DNA from: Rotaria sordida
Lineage: Eukaryota > Rotifera > Eurotatoria > Philodinida > Philodinidae
Assembly: GCA_905250125.1 (NCBI GenBank)
Contig: CAJNOL010000717.1
Coordinates: 1 to 64,000 of the forward strand
DNA: 64,000 bases
Reading direction: 5' to 3'
Under the pieces are notes generated by a model that saw nothing but the letters and a program-made list of their open reading frames with translations, ran no database searches and had not been told where the DNA came from. Both the position numbers and the translations under genes were made by a program. Below are positions 34,780-46,949 of the stretch, in pieces (the stretch's first letter is position 1; each line of letters opens with the position of its first letter).

Positions 34780-37700
34780 ATGACGTCGACTTTACGTTCG
34801 AAATTTACACATTCTCAATCATGTAATTCAAGTATGATAAATAACAATCATTTTTTGATTTAAAAAAAAGTAGATTTTTACATTTATAGATATGTCTGAA
34901 CATCCACATCCATTTTTACGTATGCAAATAATGAGTTTTCAAGTAAATAATTATAATCAATGTGTAAATTTATCGAATATTCAAACACAAATTGAACTCA
35001 AAGAAAAATATCGATCAACACGCAATAATACTGAAAGTATCAGAAAAAAGAAAATTCATAAGAAATTAATAATAACTTTAGTTTGTTTTTGTTTTTTTGT
35101 TTTGAAGAGCCAACAAAAGTAAAGTTTCCAATGTATATTGAAAAAGAGAGATATATTCCATTTGACGCTGGTTTATTACATAAAATAAAACGACAAATTA
35201 TTATTCGAATTCATTGGAATAATGTTACTTACACATTCGAGTCAGATTTAGATGCATTAAAAAAAATAGCTGATGGACATCGACATCGAGTATAGAATAT
35301 AGGATATTTATTTTTTCTCTTAATGAATTTTAAAATCTTTTTCAATTTAGTTTAATTTTATACCACAAGCTCAAGCTGAAATGATTATAAAATATAAAGG
35401 TCAATTCATTGAGAAGTTTAATTAAATTAAATTAATTACATTTTTAGATGCATCTGGACAAACACTTCGTCAAGCAAATATTTTTCAAGATGGAAATCGT
35501 TATGCTGAACGACGTCAACAAATTTATAAACATTTTGGTCATAAATTTCTACCAAAAATATTTAAATTACCAACAGTTTGTTCTGTCTGTTCGGATTTTC
35601 TTTGGTCAGTTCATTGTTTTTTTTTTACTAAAGAAGAAAAACAAAAAGATATTTATTCGATTGATTTTTAAAGGGGATTTTCTTATCAAGGCTTTCAATG
35701 TCAACTATGTGATTGTGTTGTACATAAAGGATGTTATAATAGATTTGCATTTCCATGTAAAGGAAAAAAATATCCTGATGTAAGATTTTATATTCTTTTC
35801 TAATATTTCTATTATTGAATTATTTTTTTTTTGCATTTAGCTTAAAATCAATGTTCCTCATTATTTTGAACAACCATCATTTTCTTTAAAACCTGTTTTT
35901 TGTGATCATTGTGGAAGTTTTATTCGACCTGGTCATGCACATAAATGTTCTCGTATGATGTTGCCCTATGAAAAAAAAACAGAAGACTTTGCCTCAAAAT
36001 TCACTGTTCTTTTTTCTTTTCTTTTTTTTTAATTAAGATTGTGCGATGACTGTACATCGTCGTTGTATAGCAAAAGTGGGTAATTATTGTGGATGTGAAG
36101 AAAATGTTTTAGCATTATATGAAAAATGGAAAGAAATAGTAAGTTGAAGATTACAAAAAGAAAACTCGAACAATAGAATTTAAAATTTGATTTTCTTTTT
36201 ATAGCATGCTAGTGATTCAGATTATAATTATCAATATAATGGTGATTTATATAATATTTATGCAAGTCTTGATAGTACTGATCGACAACAAGATGTTCAA
36301 AAAGAAATTGAACGTATATCAAAATGTTATCGATCGAATATAACATCTGGATTTGATATAAATCAATTTCGATTAATACGTACATTAGGAAAAGGAATGA
36401 ATGGAGTAGTAAGTCTTATTTATTGAATTTGATTTTTATATTTAATCAAGAAAGAGATTTTTTTGTTTTGTTGAAGTAATGAGTATTCGTAAAAATTAAT
36501 ATATTGGAAAAGGTTTCTCATGTTGTGTTAATGACAAGAAGAAAAATGATTATATTATGTGTTTCTAAAACGTAGAGTCCGTTCCTTTTTTGTTGGAAAT
36601 AGGTTTTATCATGGAAAGTTCTTGAGTTCTATTATTGGTTTTTTTGTTATTCTACTAGATTTAGATGAGAAGTGCGTTTTTTTTCTGTTAAAAAATTATC
36701 AATATTTATCTTTAACGAGTTGCATCATACCAGAAAACTTGTAATAGGTTTTTCGTGAAAATTTTTTAACACACATATTACATATGGTTTTGTTCGAGAA
36801 TATTTCATAACGAAATAATTTTTCTGTTTTTTAGTACCTTGTTATGATGCCGTTAAGCAGTGTTGATACAGAGCTTTTTTAGCTTTATCCATTGAAATCT
36901 AGGTACACACTGAATTTTCTCTTATCTATGAACTATTTATATTTTCTATTGATATATCAATTGATACTTAATACTTGATAGTAAAATCGATGAAAACTTC
37001 TGATAGAACTATATCAATGTGATTGTTTTTATTATGCTTTTGAGTTCTCGAGAACCAATATTATAAACTCAATAGAAAATGATAATGAAATTAAACGGAA
37101 TGCATCAAAATATTATTGAAAAAACAAAATCATTTCAAAACACATATTTTAAAATAATGTCTCATCATTTTCATTAATCTGCACAGTGGTCACGGTCGTG
37201 ATCAAAAAAAAAAAAGAAAAGTTTTTCATAATAAATTTTCATAAAATGACAAGAAGAATAACTCGAATTGAATATTTTTGTTCAGAATTTTCTTTTCTTT
37301 AAAATGACATTTAAGACGTGAGGATTGAACAATTTCCGGCAGAGAAAAATGTGTGTTCAAGTTTCAAATAGCATTTTGAAAAAGAGACAATTTTGAATAA
37401 AGGATTCAACTTGAGTTACTCTTCTAGTTTCGTTAGAGAAGACTGTTGTGAAAAACTTTTATGTTTTCCTCAGTCACGACCGTGACCGTAATGCAAATGA
37501 CTAAATAGTATATATTACCAAGATTTTACTTTTCTTTCTTAATTAATTGCTATCTTTCAAAAAAAAAAACATGTATATAATTTTTATATCACGTATGTTT
37601 CATTTATTTTCCATTCAAATGACTTTTTTTTAATGCTTGTAAAATTAGGATATAATCTATGATTTAATATTTACCTGAAAAAACATCCTAAAATATTGCA

Positions 37701-40700
37701 GAAGCTCTTTCTTAATTCTCACATTACTACTTATTATGTCGTAATTCGATATTTGATGTTTATGATTCTCTTTTTTTTTTGGTTTTCATTTTCTGATAAA
37801 TATTTATAAACTTTTGTCTCAAAATTAGAACTTTTTATATCTACATAAAAATAAATGAGATTTTCTTCGTCTAATTCCAATTAATACATTACTTCAGTAG
37901 TCTTTATTTTTGTCTTTTATTTGATAAATAGGTTTATCTAGTAAAATATGATCGAAATCATTATGCAATGAAAGTACTTCGTAAAAATCTTGTATTAGAA
38001 GGACATGATTTACCTTATGTTATGTTAGAAAAACAAATAATGGCTGAAAGTCGATCAAATCCATTTATAACTCAATTAATTTATGCATTTCAAAATGCTG
38101 AACGATTATTTTTCATAATGGAAGTAGCTAGAGGTGGTAATCTTTATAGTATTCTTTTAAAACAAACACCTCGACCATTTCCATATGAACGTATTATTTT
38201 TCATTCTGGAGAAATAGCTTGTGCACTTTTATTTCTTCATTCAAAATTTATTGTACGTACTTTTCTTTTTTGTTTTTCTGTTGTACTTCATTTCAATCTT
38301 GTTTTTCTTTTGAATATAGGCTTATCGTGATTTAAAACCTGAAAATGTTTTTATTTTTGAAGATGGCCATATAAAATTAGGTGATTTTGGTTTATGTAAA
38401 GAAAATATTAATCAATATCCAAAAGCAACAACATTTTGTGGTACACAAGAATATATAGCTTATGAAATCTATAAACATTATGAATATGATGAAAATGTTG
38501 ATTGGTGGTCATTAGGTATAATGATCTATGAATTATTTACATTTATAACACCATTTTATGATGAAGATGAATTACAAGTTGAAGAAAATGTTCTTTTTAA
38601 AGATGTTTTTTATCCTGAAACATTACCAAAAGAAGCAAAAAAAATTATTTCTGGTTTACTTGAACGTGATCCAAAACAACGATTAGGAAATAAAAATTCA
38701 CCATTAGGATTATTAAAAGATCAACCATTTTTTAAGTAAGATTAAAAGAAAAAGAAAATCTAGGAAAAAAAAATATTTCTTTAATTTTGATTTTGTTTTT
38801 ATTAGAGAACCATTTACATTGGATAATATTGAAAATCGTCGGGTACCTCCACCATGGATTCCTAATGTATGTATTTTATACAAGAACAAATTTATTTAAT
38901 TGAAAATAGGAATATATAATTTCAATAAACTATCCACCGAAAACTCACACTGACTATATTAAATCGGCATTCACTGATTTACCTGACGTGTCCATACTGT
39001 ATGGGTGTGTCAATGCTTTCGTGAATACCGGTACAATGTAGTCAATAAACTCACTGTCAGTATTTTTATTGAAACTGCACATTTCTAATTGAGAAAAGAT
39101 TTAGTTAAAGAACCATTTCAATAGTTTCTTAAACTTGGTCAGATTTCATATTTAAACAAAAGATAATCAAATAGAGACAAATAGGAATATAATATCAGAA
39201 GTTTTCTTTTTTTCTTTGTTCTGATAATTTTGAGTAGTACTAGGTTTCAATCAATGAATGCAACTGTCGATTTTGACTGAAATGATATACTTAGGAATAT
39301 CCAAAAGTAGTGGCGCCATTACTAAATCTCTTTCTTTATGAAAAGATAGAGCGTCTTTCGCTCTATTTTTCTATGCTATTTGATCACTATTCAAGTGATA
39401 TCATAATAATAAAATTTCGGTAAAAACTGTTTTTTGTTGAAAACTAGCTGATGGCATTTGGATCATGATGGGTGTGGCATAAAAGAATGAGGTACTTTTC
39501 CTTTTCATTTTATTATCATTTAGTAGGTTGTATTATAAAAAAACGAGATATACCATAAGATGCAGCGTGAAAAGGTCTACAATTTATAAAGGATGGCTTA
39601 TTTTATAGTTGCTCTTTTTATTGTCAAAATGGAAGAAAGTCTGAGCGACCGAATTTTGACGTTGCAAAAACGAGATTGTTTTTTGGTAAAAAACACATTC
39701 TTTTTTTTCTTCTATCGCATCTTTTCATAATGATTCTTTGTAAATTGTAGAGCCTTTCACGCTGCGCCTTTTAGTGTATTTTGTTTTTTATTAATACAGT
39801 AGATCTGGTAATAAAAAGATGCGATAAGAAAAAATGATTTCGTCTGTTATCAAAAAAAGGCATCTCGTCTTCGCAATGTCCAAATTTCGTCCATTTTGAC
39901 AATAAAAAGAGCAACTATAAAATAAGCCATCCTTTATAAATTGTAGACCTTTTCACGCTGTATCTTATGGTATATTTCATTTTTTTTAATACAACCTATT
40001 AAATGGTAATAAAATGAAATACAAAAATGTTCCACCCATTATAATTGAATGCCACCAGCTACTTTTCAACAAAAAACAGTTTTTTACCGAAATTTTATTA
40101 TTATGATATCATTTGAATAGTGATCAAATAGCATAGAAAAATAGAGCGAAAGACGCTCTATCGTTTCATAAAGAAAGAAAATTTTTTCAACCTTTCTATT
40201 AAGAAATTTGGTAATGGCGCCACTACTTTTGGATACCCCTAAGTAGAAGAAAATTTTCAAAAAAAGATGCAAAAAATATGACTCGTACACCTGATGAAGG
40301 AATGTTTCTAAATGTCAAATCATTTTTTGGGTCGGAACTATATATAGATATCATTAGATTCTAATGAGCTATAAATACTATGAAAAGAATTCGTACCCTT
40401 AGCTAATTGGTACGGAAATAGTGCACTTTTACGATAATTTTTACATGAATGCCGTGATTCCCTTCAAGGATATCAGGAAAACGGAATTTCGAATTTTGAT
40501 TTGAAATTTTACATGGAAACATGCCTTAATGAGATTAGTTTATTGTAAAAATTTCAGATCTTTTGATCGCTTCTATCCTAAGATATGACTATGGTAAAAA
40601 TATATTTTTCATGCCGCTCATATACAACGGCACACTCCTATGTTCTTATTTCAGAATAGGCTCAATCAAAAAAAAGGTGAAACTTTCACGATGAACTATT

Positions 40701-41314
40701 TTCTTTAAGACTTCCCACTGTGCAAAATTTCAAGTTGAAATTCGAAACTCAATTTTTTCGGTGTCCCTGAAGAGAATATCACAGCATTCTGCTAAAAAAA
40801 TACAGTATCTCAGCATTAATAAGCTATTACTTCGAATTCTATACAGAGTATTTATAGCTCATTAGAACCTGCTGAATGCACATAATCTCTATTCAAAAAG
40901 CAATTTGACACTTAGAAATGTTCCCTTGTGAGTACGATTTTTTTCTTTCGATCTATTCTATCCTTTGATTTATTGGTATGTACTTTTCTACATGAGAAAA
41001 AATATATTGTATATTAGTCTTCGAGAAAGTACAAAGTACATTGCCACTTATCCTCTACAGTAAAATCTAAAGACAATCAAGTGTATTTCTTTATAACATA
41101 ATAACGAATAGATTTGCTAGTCAATTCATTGATATTTTTTTTTTATTCATTTATTTAGTCATTAATATCATTTGAATCCAATGATGAACAACCACGTTTA
41201 TCTGAATTTGAACAAAAAGATAAAGTTTTATTATTATCAACACCACCAGATACATTTCGTGGTTTTTCTTATATCAATCCAAATGTTATAACAAATCATA
41301 CAAACATATTTTAA
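34780..41314 (+). CDS. Novel-type protein kinase C (copy 2)
   Basis: AGC-group kinase, about 687 aa. Exons: 34780-34831, 34890-35036, 35108-35289, 35351-35399, 35448-35604, 35674-35779, 35841-35952, 36038-36138, 36205-36408, 37932-38252, 38320-38735, 38806-38866, 41159-41314 (2064 nt). The first ~130 residues do not resemble a C2 that I recognise. C1A is canonical (VCSVCSDFLW...CQLCDCVVHKGC). C1B (FCDHCGSFIRPGHAHKCSHC) keeps all zinc ligands, but the loop between Cys pairs is about two residues short. The kinase has LGKGMNGVV, AMKVL, YRDLKPEN and DFG; the usual APE reads AYE (EYIAYEIY). The C-tail has a turn-motif-like STPPD and hydrophobic motif FRGFSYINP, so the normal PKC phosphorylation sites are present. 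Two long introns (36409-37931 and 38867-41158) hold inverted-repeat elements. It is tandem to, but strongly diverged from, the preceding kinase. Confidence 0.85.
37187..37488. repeat. 300 bp MITE-like element in PKC copy 2 intron
   Basis: The termini are perfect 14-bp inverted repeats: GGTCACGGTCGTGA on the left (37188-37201) and TCACGACCGTGACC on the right (37474-37487). Weaker internal complementarity follows (AAAAGTTTTTCAT against GTGAAAAACTTTTA; AAGAATAACTCGAATTGAAT against ATTCAACTTGAGTTACTCTT). It is non-coding and the ends are GC-richer than the surroundings. It sits in the 1.5 kb intron inside the kinase glycine-loop region. Confidence 0.75.
38930..39075. repeat. Small eroded hairpin element
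   Basis: The blocks ACTATATTAAATCGGCATTCAC and GTGAATACCGGTACAATGTAGT are diverged inverted complements. In the middle GACGTGTCCATA pairs with TATGGGTGTGTC around a two-base loop. Limits are approximate. It lies at the start of the 2.3 kb PKC copy 2 intron. Confidence 0.5.
39288..40245. repeat. 0.96 kb foldback transposon-like element with TA ends
   Basis: Begins TACTTAGG and ends CCTAAGTA. The two arms of about 350 bp are clear inverted complements, for example CCAAAAGTAGTGGCGCCATTAC on the left and its complement before 40232, and ATAGAGCG with AAGACGCTC-type blocks on both sides. The start and end TA could be a TA target-site duplication of the Tc1/mariner kind. The middle (about 39737-39835) carries a third, diverged copy of the AAATTGTAGA(C/G)C(T/C)TTTCACGCTG module found in both arms. 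No transposase frame, so non-autonomous. Confidence 0.85.
40281..40938. repeat. Second foldback element in the same intron
   Basis: Left arm about 40281-40515 and right arm about 40735-40938 are inverted complements with moderate divergence. The clearest shared block is TTCTAATGAGCTATAAATACT on the left (from 40359) against its complement near 40849-40869; outer GGAATGTTTCTAAATGTCAAAT also recurs inverted. It lies 35 bp downstream of the previous element but shares no obvious sequence with it, so it is a different family. Non-coding. Confidence 0.75.
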
Positions 41315-41378
41315 TATCCTACAGAAAATTTGTTATATATAGCTTTGAATGTTGTTTATAGAATGCTTACCGGTGAAA

Positions 41379-41384
41379 AATAAA
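41379..41384 (+). promoter_or_regulatory. Putative PKC copy 2 polyadenylation signal
   Basis: AATAAA 65 nt downstream of the kinase stop and before the next gene's ATG at 41570, as expected for a compact spacer. Positional support only. Confidence 0.4.
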
Positions 41385-41569
41385 AATAAAAGGTTTTATT
41401 TTTTTTCTAAAAGAATTCTATCATGTCATCTTTATATCTATTATGATTTGTTGATTTCTATTCACCAATGCGACGACATACATATCGATCGATCGATCTA
41501 TATATGTGGATATAATCTTGACAACTATTCTCTTTTTTTCTCTATATTATCTTGTTGTAGTTTCAGACA

Positions 41570-42801
41570 ATGACAACTGATTTATTTAAAAGTATTTATA
41601 TAACAATGAGAATTTATACAACAATTAATCAAACAAAATCTATCACTTGGAATAATAGTAATGAGATTTTAAATGCTTTAAAATGGGCTATGTACTGTAG
41701 TGAAGTATAGAAGTTAATCATGCTGAGCTTTTGTTTTCATCTAATTCAGTTTTTAGGGATATAATCATGTTCGTCAAACTATATATTATGAAGAATTTTT
41801 AAAAAATTGTCAATTAATACGTCAATATATATCATCAACAGATATTCCTATTGATTTTATTCAAAATGCTTATGGTTATTTATTACATGTTTGTTTAGTC
41901 CTATTATATTTTTTGTTTTTTGTAATTAAAATTAAATTGAAATTTTTATATTTTACTCATTTAAGGCAATTTTTTGCCGAACTGATAATCAGAAACATCA
42001 TCGTGAATTAGCTTTACGAATATTTTCATCATTAACAACAGTTTGTAGAAGATTTCAATTAAGAAAAAAAAACAAAACTTAAATTATTTTTTTAATAGTC
42101 AATTAATCAAACAAATTATAATAGTTTATTAAATTATATACGAATATATATTAATCCAACTCGTGCATTTTCAAATGCAAATCGATGTTTATTAGAAGCA
42201 CTTATTACAATAACTATTTATTTACCTAAACATTTTGTATGATTGATTTCTTTTTCTGTTTTTTATATAATTAATAATTTAATGATTTTTTTTTTTTTTT
42301 GAGGATTTTATTTTTGATCTTCTTCATGATTTAAATTCCTATGATCAAATATGTTTATTTATCATTGAAACTATTTTTAAACGATCTGATTTATCAAGGT
42401 ATTCATTAATTTTTTGTAATTTTTTTTTTTTTTATCAAATAAATATATTTATTTATTATTAGTTCATATGATTGTCTTATATCAATGAAAATTGAAAAAC
42501 TTATTGATATACTTAATGAAACATCTTATGGTGCTTATATTATTTTAAAATTATTATTTAAAAATCAACAATCATTTATTAAAGTATAATTATAATTATG
42601 AATATTTTCTTATTTTTCATTTATAATTATCTATTTATTATTATTTAGGGTTTAAAAAATTCACTTGCTTGGCATACAAAAATATTTAGTCGATTTTCAT
42701 TTATATTTGCTAATACTTCTTATGAACCAATACGTACAATTCTAATTGATATTTGTCATGATAATGAGATACAGAATGTTTTGATGGATGATTTATTCTG
42801 A
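41570..42801 (+). CDS. Unrecognised multi-exon protein, all-helical look
   Basis: Seven exons joined by short canonical introns: 41570-41704, 41757-41888, 41966-42040, 42099-42236, 42304-42398, 42463-42583, 42649-42801; 849 nt, about 282 aa. All phases agree, which is strong evidence of a real gene. The protein is rich in Ile, Leu, Asn and Tyr with amphipathic stretches (for example RELALRIFSSLTTSINQ and LIDILNETSYGAYIILKLLF) suggesting stacked helices of HEAT/armadillo type. There is no signal peptide, convincing transmembrane segment or catalytic motif. I do not recognise the family. The start is the first ATG after the PKC copy 2 polyadenylation signal. The C-terminus EIQNVLMDDLF has no known targeting signal. 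AATAAA at 42874-42879 could end the transcript. Confidence 0.7.
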
Positions 42802-44602
42802 AAAAGAAAAAAAAATATTTGTCAATTTTATTTTTTGTGTTTATTATTAAATGTTTGATTTAATGGCGATTAAAATAAAAATAACAAAAAAAAAAGAATA
42901 TCTCTGTATTATTATATATTTAAATTTTAAGATAAATTTATCAAATAATGAAAAATAGAAAAATCGATCGTATGACTCTTTATTTTTTGTTTTTTTGTTT
43001 TTCTAAGAAAGTTCGATCATAGTATTTTTAATTGTAGCCGAACGATCTAAAACATCAGTTCAAAAAGACATAAGTATGACATATTTATTAATTACTACTA
43101 AAGAATAACTGATATTTAAATAAATGTAAAAATTAGAACATATTTTTTTTTCTCGGGCAATATTATTTGAATTTCATTGTTGTCATTTTTGTATTTTTCT
43201 TTTCTGTATGTCTGTAAACGTTTAGTCTGATGTTTTTCTTACTGGTTTCATCGGTCCCAAATTGTGTTATTTCCTGATCGACTCATTCGGTACATAAAGA
43301 ACATGGAAAGAAAGAAAGAAAGGAAGACAGAAAGAAAAAAATCTTATCTGATAATAATAAGTTAGTTTTCTTTCAGCTTTGTTTTTCTTTATATCGTTGT
43401 TTTTGTCTCCATTTGTCATATTAGTGATGGCACTTCTAATTATAATAAAAAAAAAAGAAAAGAAGCATATAACCTTGACTAATTCTCGTGCTTTTTTGTA
43501 TGCTTGCATGTGGACATACGTTTTTGCGTATTTATTACGATGATATTATTTTCTAACTCTATTATCTATAAAATGTCATGCCGATCGAAGAAAAACATGA
43601 ATAGCTGACTATCAAGTTATCAGATGACTGCAACTGCTGATAATAATGATGATGATTACACTATGAAGGCTTGACGAGTATAAACATATATATATATAGA
43701 GGCGAAGAGAGATCTTGTCACAGAGTTTTATAATAAAACTGAATTGATTTACAAACACTATGCTTAATATAAGGAACATGTGCTTTCCAGATGAATCATG
43801 ACAATAATATCGAGTATTAACAGTCGCCGCATTTCTTTTGCTTCTCTTTTTTTACAAGCTTGTGGATCTCTCTTATTTACCCCAAAATGTTTTTTATTCT
43901 GCTGCTTTCTTCTCTTCTGACCGATCTTTCGACAGTAGTATTGTAAGTATTTATCGTCAACATCGTCGCCGTAATTTAGTTTTGATGCTCTTTATTTATT
44001 GAAAAAAAAAAAAGAAACGAGAGAAACAGAGAAAGATGAAAAGGACGTTTGCACTCGTTCACCATCATCAAATGAGGGATTTAATAATTCTGCTTTCTTT
44101 CTTTCTTTCTTTCTCTTTTTCAGATAACTATATATTTTTGTAAAAAAAAAACACATAGCCATAACAAGAGGAAGAAAGAAGCCACACTCCATACACACAT
44201 TCATGCCCGCTCCCCTTTTTTTTTTTTTTATATCGACTCGTCTGTTTTTTATTTATTAGTTCTCTTTCTTCTCCTTTTTTTTTTCTTTCTTGTTCCAGAA
44301 AATATAGAGCAAACCAACCTTGGTAGTAGCGTTGGCATGTAAAAAGCTCTCCCTTGTTCTTCTTTTCTTCGATTCTTTCGGTTGCTTCGTCTTTCTCCCT
44401 TTCTCTCGTTTTCTTCCGACTGTTCGTTTGCTGCTCGGGTCGACAACAACATAAGCACATACAGTAGAATGGTGGCGCGACGCGCAAAGCAAAGAAAATA
44501 ATGGAATAACATCATCTACAATTAGAAAGAATCAACAACAGAACTGTTGAGTTTCCACTTTAGTTACCATTGTTAACGCTTTCACTTTCAAACAAAAATT
44601 CT
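42802..44602. other. Spacer before the Brat-type gene
   Basis: 1.8 kb, with pyrimidine-rich simple sequence (TTTC repeats at 44092-44115 and neighbours) that generates several overlapping antisense Lys/Arg-rich frames between 43992 and 44515. These have no family features and I treat them as composition artefacts. Possible promoter of the upstream first exon. Confidence 0.5.
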
Positions 44603-44749
44603 ATGATACCAACAACTCTCAAAACGATCTTTATCGATGGGGATCTCGATGATTCCTCATTTTTAATTGATGTTCAACATCCATATCGTGATAAAGATTT
44701 TCTTTTAACTAATCAATTTGATGAAGCAGAAGATGATGTTCATGACCAG
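44603..44749 (+). CDS. Candidate alternative first exon of the Brat-type gene
   Basis: ATG at 44603 opens 49 codons (MIPTTLKTIFIDGDLDDSSF...) ending at a strong GTAAGA donor in phase 0, the same phase as the exon at 47433. Splicing 44749 to 47433 would give a protein of about 1070 aa with an acidic N-terminus instead of MFDFDNDLW. It could also be the first exon of a separate unrecognised gene, but no other acceptor-bounded exon is seen before 46950. Confidence 0.5.
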
Positions 44750-46949
44750 GTAAGATAATAAATTAATATAAATAGGTTATTTTCTGTTTCATTGGCTTCT
44801 TTTTCATTCTTTTTCTTTCCTTTTCGAATATGCGCTTATTGTTGTTTGTGTCAACGGGTATCTATGATTCGCATATGTAGGGTTATTTGAAGCTTTTAAC
44901 AAATGTTATATATACCAAAACAACACGTTGTTTTCGTTTTTTTTTCCGAACGATTCATAATGTGCATGAGTCTGTGCTACCAAACTTAAATTAACAATGT
45001 TGACGTGAAGTGCATTTTACCTATACAATCATTTACCAGAAAAAAAAATATGATAGAATATATAAATATATATATGATGTGGTTAATATACTAACGTGGG
45101 AGAAGCATACAGGCAAAGAGAGAAAGAGTGAGTGAGTGAGTGAGTGAGCGAGAGAGAGGTGAAATTTGAGATTCTAATCGAGCCATCTGATAAAAAAAAG
45201 AAGAAGATCGAATGAATTCGTATTCATTAGCGTATGCTTCAATTAATGTTATACAAACAAAAATGATTGTAAAAATCTATAATTATGTGTTATTTTTTCC
45301 TTTTTCTTGTAGAATATAATGAAAAGCTTCATATTAAAAATAAAAGAAAACAATGATTTTCTATCTGTTCATCGGAAACAAATTTATTGAGATATAATTC
45401 ATGCAACAACAATAGACTAATTCATTAATTTACTATCATTTATTTTTTCTTTATTAGATTTATTCTAAGTGTTTCTAACAGGAAAACAAAACAAAATAAT
45501 TCAAGCATTAATTAAGTGAAAACAATTTTTTTTTGTCTGTTTTGATTATCCTCAAGCTATGACAAAATGCGTAAATCTTCATTCTTATTTCTTCTTCATT
45601 GCTTCTAATTTTCATCTAAATGATGATGATGCTCTCTACATTCCGTCTATATATCATATCGCCGGCTTTTATCGACAAAAAAATATTACATTTGACCAAT
45701 AGATTAACATATTCTATTCGAGATCTAATGTTTATTATATAAATATGTACATTTACTTTGTTAAGAGAATTTCTTTGATTTACATCACAAATATACACAA
45801 GAGAAAGAAAAAGAAAAAGATACATTTTACGATTTATTACTCTCTGAGTCTCCTCATGTCACTGTATTTGTTGGGGATACAAACGTGAACAACTAAGATA
45901 AATTATGATAAATGAAAAAAAAAAAGTTTTCTTTTTTTTTTCTTTCTTTCGTTTTCATCTACAACGATATATATCGTTATTATTATTAGTGTTGTTTGTG
46001 TTCGACCAATGTATATATGTATCAGCTACTTTATAATATGTATATCACCTTGAAAAAGTTGCCTGCAACAAAAAAAAAAGAGTGTGAAAAAAAAACATGA
46101 GAATCTCATTTGTTGTTTTAATACGTTTTTCTTTTTCTTTTTCTTATTCGTGTTATAACTCTAAGAAAGTGTTTCATGAGTCATATATATATAATCAAAT
46201 AAGTCCACTTGAATTGCCGATCTCATTTAATATAGTGAATAGTTAATTTAACAATAATAAAAAGAAATCAGAGAAGCAAAAAAAAAACAGAGAGAAATTA
46301 AATAAACAATAATAGAAATGATTTTGAATTTTTATTTTGTTTTTTATGAGACTAAAAAAAAAGAATATGGGAAAAAATGTACATTCGGTTTGAATACGAA
46401 TGATATTAATTATGATTGAATCTGTGCATATGTTATTATTATGAGAACATCTGCATATAGGTTAAATTTTTTCTCTACAGATGTGCTCGAGCTTTTTTTT
46501 TCTATTCCTGCGGTCACGAAAAAAAAAAGTTCAAACGGCATTCATTAGTTATTTCTTTCAGAACGATGGAAAATTCATAGAAAAAACATTTGGAAATTTC
46601 CATTGACTCATGACAGTCGTTGATTTTGACATGTTCACATCAATCGTCTACATGTATATATATATAAATATACATAGAAATATAAGAGTGAGCAGAAAGG
46701 AAAAAAAAACCCGAGATACCTTGACGATCTATTCTGCTTAAAAATACATACGGAACACAATTGATGGGGAGAGAAAATGAGAGAAAAAATAAGAACGAAA
46801 GAAAGAAAAGAAAAAGAAAAAGAAGCAGAGAAAGACGGGCAACTTTGACAAATCGTTCGTCAGTCAGACGCTTTGCTCACGCTATATGATGACAGAAAAG
46901 AAGTCCATTTGTTAGTAGTGGAAGCCGAGCAACAGCAGTATAAATAACA
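44750..46949 (+). other. 2.2 kb between the two candidate first exons
   Basis: AT-rich with purine and pyrimidine simple repeats, including GAGT at 45125-45157. Probably intron of the longer isoform and promoter of the shorter one. No exon was found. Confidence 0.5.
45125..45157. repeat. GAGT/GA microsatellite
   Basis: About six GTGA units followed by GA units. Confidence 0.85.

Noticed and set aside
43992..44515. Several overlapping antisense Lys/Arg/Glu-rich frames
   Set aside because: They are readings of a pyrimidine-rich simple-sequence tract; overlapping frames on the same strand with biased composition indicate an artefact.
46934..46949. TATAAATA just before ATG 46950 as a TATA box
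   Set aside because: It is about 10 nt from the start codon, leaving no room for a transcription start and 5' UTR.
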